A stretch of DNA of 64,000 bases from Mugil cephalus (taxonomy: Eukaryota; Chordata; Actinopteri; Mugiliformes; Mugilidae): contig NC_061785.1 in the NCBI RefSeq assembly GCF_022458985.1, positions 1,791,816 to 1,855,815 of the forward strand, read 5' to 3'. The notes under the pieces were generated by a model. That model had not been told where the DNA came from, ran no database searches, and saw only the letters and a program-made list of their open reading frames with translations. This document shows, one piece after another, positions 59,701 to 64,000 of the stretch; the first letter of the stretch is position 1, and the number at the start of each line of letters is the position of its first letter. A program made the position numbers and the translations under genes.

Positions 59701-62080
59701 AAAAAAATGATTAAAAAAAAGACTGTTTCTAATATTTATTGTTAACTAAACTGTTTCGACATGTTGTAGCAGGCAGCTGTGTGCGCTGACGCTAACGTAC
59801 TCGCTAACTTTTACCTGATTATCAGCTGTAAGATGGTGGAGGACTGACTGGTCAGACTGATGTTTGATGAGGTGTTTCATCATGTTACAGAATATATTAC
59901 ACAGCTCAAATAACACTTGAATCTATTCACATGATTAAAAAGAAAAGAATCGAATGAAGTTCTCAGTTGGTGTCGGTATCGTTTTAAGGCTACTGGTACT
60001 GGTATCGGTACTGGTATCGGTACTGGTGTATTAGTGTTTGAACTGTTTCTCCAACCAGATGATTATTTTATCGTTAATGCTAAACATTTTCTCGAGGACC
60101 TGATGACGTCTGAAGGGTCTCAGTCATGGTACAAAGACAAAAACCTGCTTCTACAAGTCCATTTTTTGAATGTTCAGATGTGTTTTGAGCTCCATATTCT
60201 CACAGGGATGTATTTGATTGAGACTGTGGGCGGCTTGTTTGTGGTTTGCATATCACCAGTCTCAGCTGATTAAGACTTCTTTCTTGTTTCTGTTTCATTT
60301 CCTCTGACACTCTCCGCTCTCTGTCGGCTTTATATCGCTGGTCTAATCTATTCGCAGGCCTCCTCCTCCTGCTCCTGCTCCTCTGTCGTCTTCTTCTTCT
60401 CTCTCTTTTTTTTTGCTGCCTCCGTCACTCTCCGGCTGACAGACAAAGTCCTGGCTCACCTGGCGCCGCCGCTCGCCTCCTTCGCTGAGATTTCTCCAGA
60501 CATCGATTAAATTAGCCTTTGCTCGCCCACAGCCGTCGTAGCTTCACCTCCATCCGCTCGCTCTCCGCTACATCCCACCCGGGCTTAACTCAAGCCCGGC
60601 TTCAGAAAAAGCAGGAAAGGGGTCTTGGCTTGTGTCTTTTTTTCTAGCTTACCAACGACGGCCGCTCCGTGTCTGTGTCAAGACTTAGCGGCTTTTATTC
60701 CAGTTCATGGTTTTTATAATAGAGTATGTTTACAGACGCCGTCTTCCCTCTCAGAACAATAACTTATATAGTGGTTTTTCAATCACTCAGTCTCTGCGGA
60801 CTCCACCAGAACAACTAGAACTTAAACCCAGAATAGATTTCTATTGTTTTCCCTGTGGAGACGTTGTCATCTCCCCCTCCTCCTCATTGTGGGATGGTGC
60901 ATGGCAGCGTTACAGAACAAACACGCATCAACCTGAAGGCCTTGTGGTAAACTCGGCCCTCATCCATACGTATCTCCTGACTGGACACGTGTCCTCTGTC
61001 ATTATGGCTGTCGGTCCCATGCTCCGCTGACCCCTGACCTCCTCTAATTTACCGTCGCTGCTGCTCCAGTCCATTTTTAAAATCTGAGTCATTGTCATGT
61101 CTCAGCCATTGTCTCTGGCTTGTGTGGCAGCGCAACCGCAGAGAGAAACGCCTCATGTTCAGTGTTTGAGTTGCACAGTGAGTTCACGTCATGACATGTT
61201 GTCAAGTATTAGAGTTGGTAAGATGCGAGGTGCCATTAAGGGCTTTAAAGATTTAGCTCATGCATATAACACTTTGCAATGCTTCAGGTAGCACACATCA
61301 AACTCTGGGATCTAGAGTTCAGATTGGATTAGGGTTAGGACTAAATCTGCATCCTGTCATATCACAGCTCCAGTGTCAATGTTAAGCTTCTAACTTTCTC
61401 CAGATATGGAGAGGTCTGGCTCAGAAACGAGAGGTTATCTGGTAGATCTGAGGTAGGGAAGCTTACATCGTGATTGTCGAGTGGCGTTCATGTTCAGAGA
61501 GACCACACCACTGCTCTGTCTGCTTTAAATTACACGCCTCCATCTGTTTTTGTTCTGACTGCCAGCTCCAGTCAGGATAATTCTTGCCTCAAGCTTTGTT
61601 GGAGAGAATTCGCAAGCTCACACAGAGCAAATTATCTGGACTGTGAAGTTACTCAGTGGTTTAACACAGATGCATCATCAGGAAGCGAAAGTTTCCTTCT
61701 GTAATTTGGATAAATTGGTTCTTTAAAAAACATTTTACTCCCAGTAGTTTGTGCCAAAGCTTGAGTCCTTGAGGTTAGTCCCAGCAGCTTCCTCTCTGTT
61801 CGCTGTAGTTGTCTCCATAGAGCTTTTTCTTCTCCTGCCTGGTCTCCATTTCCGCCTTTCGCTCTTTATTTCCCATGCCCAAGCCTTGCCTCTCTGGGGG
61901 AGGGGAGGGTTCCAGGGGATGGTGCAGAGCTGAAGAAGACATCATTTCAACTCGGCACCCTTGATCTGATGCCCAATGCTTCCATGTTTCCAGGTGTCAC
62001 ATATGCTGCAAAGGGCTACTTCGACGCTCTGGTGCGGATGGGCGAGATGGCCAGCGAAAGTCAAGGCTCTAAGGATCTTG
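41650..62080 (+). CDS. baiap2: BAI1-associated protein 2 / IRSp53, 5' part (three exons)
   Basis: IRSp53 bends plasma membrane through its N-terminal I-BAR (IMD) domain and links Rac/Cdc42 to actin regulators in filopodia and synapses. Exons: 41650 or 41677-41724 (MSRTDEVHRITENVYK), 58031-58106 (SIMEQFNPCLRNFIAMGKSY), 61994-62080 (VTYAAKGYFDALVRMGEMAS then ESQGSKDL), ending in a phase-1 GTGAGT donor. These are the first helices of the I-BAR domain; VTYAAKGYFDALV and ESQGSKDL favour BAIAP2 over BAIAP2L1. The rest of the gene is beyond the window. Human BAIAP2 starts MSLSRSEEMHRLTENVYK, so the ATG at 41677 is the better start; an in-frame ATG at 41650 would add nine residues. Intron 1 is 16.3 kb and intron 2 is 3.9 kb. 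The chmp6-baiap2 order is also found in human. Confidence 0.95.
45537..46118. repeat. Dispersed repeat pair, copy 2 (copy 1 at 10310-10618)
   Basis: GCATTCACTGACATCAAGGA, ATATGTTTAGTCTTTAGTAT and GTGTCTTCTAGGAGGCGTC match the copy in the noc3l intron, with an extra internal stretch. Confidence 0.65.
46838..46863. repeat. GGGGA tandem tract (possible G-quadruplex)
   Basis: Five AGGGG units end in a run of eight or more G. Runs of four G separated by one base can in principle form a quadruplex. Confidence 0.75.
47659..47717. repeat. (CA)n microsatellite, about 29 units
   Basis: An uninterrupted CA dinucleotide run. Long open frames here reading Cys-Val repeats are artefacts. Confidence 0.97.
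47985..48194. mobile_element. CACCGATCAGCC-type MITE with both ends
   Basis: Left end ACAGCCGTAACATTATGACC and right end GGTCATAATGTTATGCCTGA then CCGGTGT form inverted terminal repeats around about 150 bp of internally deleted sequence. Same family as 37740-37926 and 54312-54799. Confidence 0.75.
49376..49927 (-). repeat. MITE of the CCATAGACTGT family, long copy
   Basis: Read on the + strand it runs GCCAGTAGAGCTCCCCCTGG, TTAGTGGGTGGGACTTGGGC, AACAAGATGTGACATAATGG, GCGGGGCATCAATATCGTGG, TTTGACCAATGAGAGGAA, and ends TCCATATTTATATACGGTCT then ATGG, the family's terminal repeat. A poly-T run interrupts it near 49530. Confidence 0.8.
49904..50213. repeat. 39-bp minisatellite grown from a MITE end
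   Basis: About seven units of TCCATATTTATATACGGTCT followed by ATGGAGGAGACGTGTTTAG, with variants and one 50-base interruption near 49980-50040. The first unit begins in the terminal repeat of the MITE at 49376-49927. Because 39 is divisible by three, one frame stays open through the array. Confidence 0.9.
54312..54799. mobile_element. CACCGATCAGCC-type element with a MITE nested inside
   Basis: Left end CACCGATCAGACATAACATT and right end GTGGTCGTAATGTTGTGGCT then GATCTGT are inverted repeats. Between them lie element phrases (TTTCCCAGCAGAAACACTG), a (GGTCT)n tract at 54620-54657, and a copy of the CCATAGACTGT-family MITE. Confidence 0.75.
54389..54590 (-). repeat. MITE of the CCATAGACTGT family, nested copy
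   Basis: CAGCTCCTCTAAAGTGAAGC, GAGCTCCCCCTGGTGGCTGG, TTTGTGGGCGGGGCTTGGGG and GGATGGTTTCTGTCGTTTTA identify the family. It sits inside the element at 54312-54799. Confidence 0.75.
55592..55980 (+). repeat. MITE of the CCATAGACTGT family, left part
   Basis: Starts at the terminal CCATAGACTGTATGTAAATA; passes CTCATTGGCCAAACTGATGC, a poly-T run, ATCGATGCCCCGCCCAC and AATGACAGAAACCAAACC; and breaks off after AGCCACCAGGGG. Confidence 0.8.
56906..57341 (-). repeat. MITE of the CCATAGACTGT family, near full-length copy
   Basis: Begins CCATAGACTGTGTGAAGATG and ends ATGTTTATATACGACCTGTG, so both terminal repeats are present. Between them: GAGCTCCCCCTGGTGTCTGG, GCTCCGCCCCCTCCATGTTA, ACAAGATGGCGGCGCCCGTG and GGCCAATGAGAGGAAGGGG. 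It is the best copy in the window. Confidence 0.85.
58107..61993 (+). other. baiap2 intron 2
   Basis: No gene is visible. It contains G/C-homopolymer-rich stretches at 58660-58790, a GAT repeat at 59060-59075, and a GGTACTGGTATC repeat at 59990-60028. Open frames here do not look like proteins. Confidence 0.65.
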
Positions 62081-64000
62081 GTGAGTCCTTGTAGCGGCTG
62101 TAGCGCCCCTTGCTGGGGTGGAGGGGGGTTGAACAAGCAGATGGTGGATGGGATGGCCCGTGGTGTGGAGCAGAAGCAGCTGATGACCAACCTGAAACGG
62201 GACATGCACACAGACGCAGCCACCGTCCAGTCATTCCTCTCAAAGATGGTCTGAATCCTCACAACTTCATCTCAACCCCAGTTCACAAACTGATTTCCCG
62301 TTTGGTTAATCCCTCGTCTCCCTGACATTCAACAAAGATAATTGTTTTTAATAATAAATTCACAAATTCGTCTAGTATTTGATATTCAAATATTTGACAC
62401 ACACACACACACACTGAGGTGGATTTACTCTCTATTCATAGTAAACCCTCATTATATTTACTGTGGTAATTACATTCTCTCCGTTTGAATGCGGCTTCCA
62501 GAAACGTGTTCGCTCAGGTCTAAATATCGGCGTGTTGTCTGGTTTCGGTTGGGTCGGCTCTGGTTCTGCTCACTGTAGACGTACCTTAACTAAGGCAGAG
62601 GCGATGACACAGGAAGGAACATGTGTATGAACGCTTTAAACCGAAGGACGGTGGAGAATCGTCGGCATTAGTCCGGGATCGTTGCATCTCCTTCGTTCCT
62701 TGCCCGTACGCGACTCAAGGTAGCAGGAGTGGAGGGAGGGATGGAGAGATTGTGAGAGGAAGGTAAAACAGGGATGTCTGAGGCGAGGAGGAGGAGGGGG
62801 ATATAAAAGCTGCATTCATTATTCATGGAGAGACCTTTTTCTTCTGGAGGGTCATCATCATTGTCTCTTTTTTTATTATTTTACCCCCGTTGTCTGTTTG
62901 ATGAATGCTTCATTGAGCTTGTGTGTCCACTGTAATTTGGAAAAGTAAAAACCTCATTAGTTTAACATTTATTCAGCTTCACGGTTTGTTAAGTGATCCT
63001 GTCCAATCACGTCCAGATCTCTTAGACCTGAGAGGTTAAACGTGTGATTATGTCATTAGTTAACTTCCTGTGTTTAAAAACAACTGACAGGTTTCAAAAA
63101 CCCTTCATGAGCACATTCCTGGACGAGATGTTCCATCATGCATCCATGCATCCATCAGCCATCCCATGTTTTCTGTGCTTCTCCAGTCTTTTGTCTGCAC
63201 GCGTGCTGGAGTCGCTTGTTTTGTGTTCCTTTTTTTGGATTTTTCCGGCAGCCGAACCATGACTCAGCAGCCCTTTATCTGGGTAAAACCTCCCTCCGCC
63301 TCCAGAGAACTAGGCTGAGCAGAATGAATAGATATCAGCTGTGGTCTGTGCCGCTGCTTATTACTTTGTGGACGCTTTAGCATATTCCATCACTTGTGTT
63401 GATCCTCGCGGCCTCAATCAGCGACCTGACAACGAGACGGTAAATAGTAATTCTGCGAGGAGCCACAACTTGTTGATGGGAAGTCGGGCTCTTTTCAGAG
63501 ATTCGGCTCTAATAGCTCAGCTCCCAAACGGCTCCTCACCTAGTTTCACTCTGAGACGTCTGTTTCAGCCTAATTTAGCCATTATGAATGGTTTGTGTGT
63601 CGGTAAGCGATTATTCATTGTTACCAAAATAAAAAATACTCTTACAGTTGTTTATCATTTAAATCAAAGCTTTAAATGAACGACAGAACCACAGCACAGC
63701 AAGCCAAAGTCTTAACATGATCACACTTTAGATGAAACTCTTTAGTGCAGGTTGGCCTTTGTTCATTTCTTCACCTTTTTCCGGCGCCTTTGCATTTAAA
63801 TCCGTCAGGAATCGTCTGTTCTCGTTCGGTGCAAAGAGTCGTATCTGAAAGTCGGCTCGTTCACAAACGAGACATCACTAATCAGAACTCACGTTTTGGT
63901 TCGGTTTATATTGTTCGTCACGTACGTAGAAGCTCTCTCAGGAAAAGATAGATGACATTTGTCCTGTTGCTTTTTCCAGTCAGTGCAGGAACCAGCATCT
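62081..64000 (+). other. baiap2 intron 3, incomplete at the right edge
   Basis: The next I-BAR exon (expected to start GDVLFQMAEVHRQ-like) is not found before the end of the window. A short CA run lies near 62400. The rest is non-coding. Confidence 0.6.

Overview
This is genomic DNA from a ray-finned (teleost) fish. Genes are split by GT-AG introns, and the intergenic and intronic DNA is full of fish repeats: Tc1-like transposons and relics, hAT-type short elements, and MITEs ending in CACCGATCAGCC- or CCATAGACTGT-type termini. Protein matches are to vertebrate noc3l, chmp6 and baiap2. The chmp6-baiap2 adjacency is also found on human 17q25.3. The species cannot be named from the sequence.

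Layout. (1) 181-2530, + strand: the last two coding exons of an unrecognised TPR-like gene, with a dead Tc1-like copy in the intron. (2) 3960-14174, - strand: complete noc3l (ribosome biogenesis), assembled here as 21 exons whose coding lengths sum to exactly 813 codons; a nearly intact Tc1-like transposon (7234-8838) sits in one intron. (3) 15476-18250, - strand: a five-exon C2H2 zinc-finger gene with 11 fingers and a coding minisatellite in exon 1. (4) 19033-30445: a zinc-finger cluster built as an inverted duplication. The + arm holds a short first exon and two zinc-finger units (A, B). The - arm holds A' (fingers missing), B' (most fingers missing) and an extra unit B''. A THAP-like open frame that has lost its zinc-binding cysteines lies next to the - arm. 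(5) 30.5-32.4 kb: LINE and hAT debris. (6) 32603-35839, + strand: complete chmp6 (ESCRT-III), eight exons, 206 codons. (7) 35.8-41.4 kb: intergenic. (8) 41650-62080, + strand: the first three coding exons of baiap2 (IRSp53), with a TATA box and a 16-kb first intron full of repeats; the gene runs off the right edge.

The housekeeping genes (noc3l, chmp6, baiap2) are ordinary. The part most worth a second look is 18-32 kb. Five zinc-finger exons there share a phase-1 acceptor, and two of them (A, A') end in a linker module with a phase-1 donor that matches the end of exon 1. Units can therefore be spliced together or swapped in frame. Their N-terminal segments are almost identical across opposite strands, while their finger arrays have diverged, shrunk or vanished.
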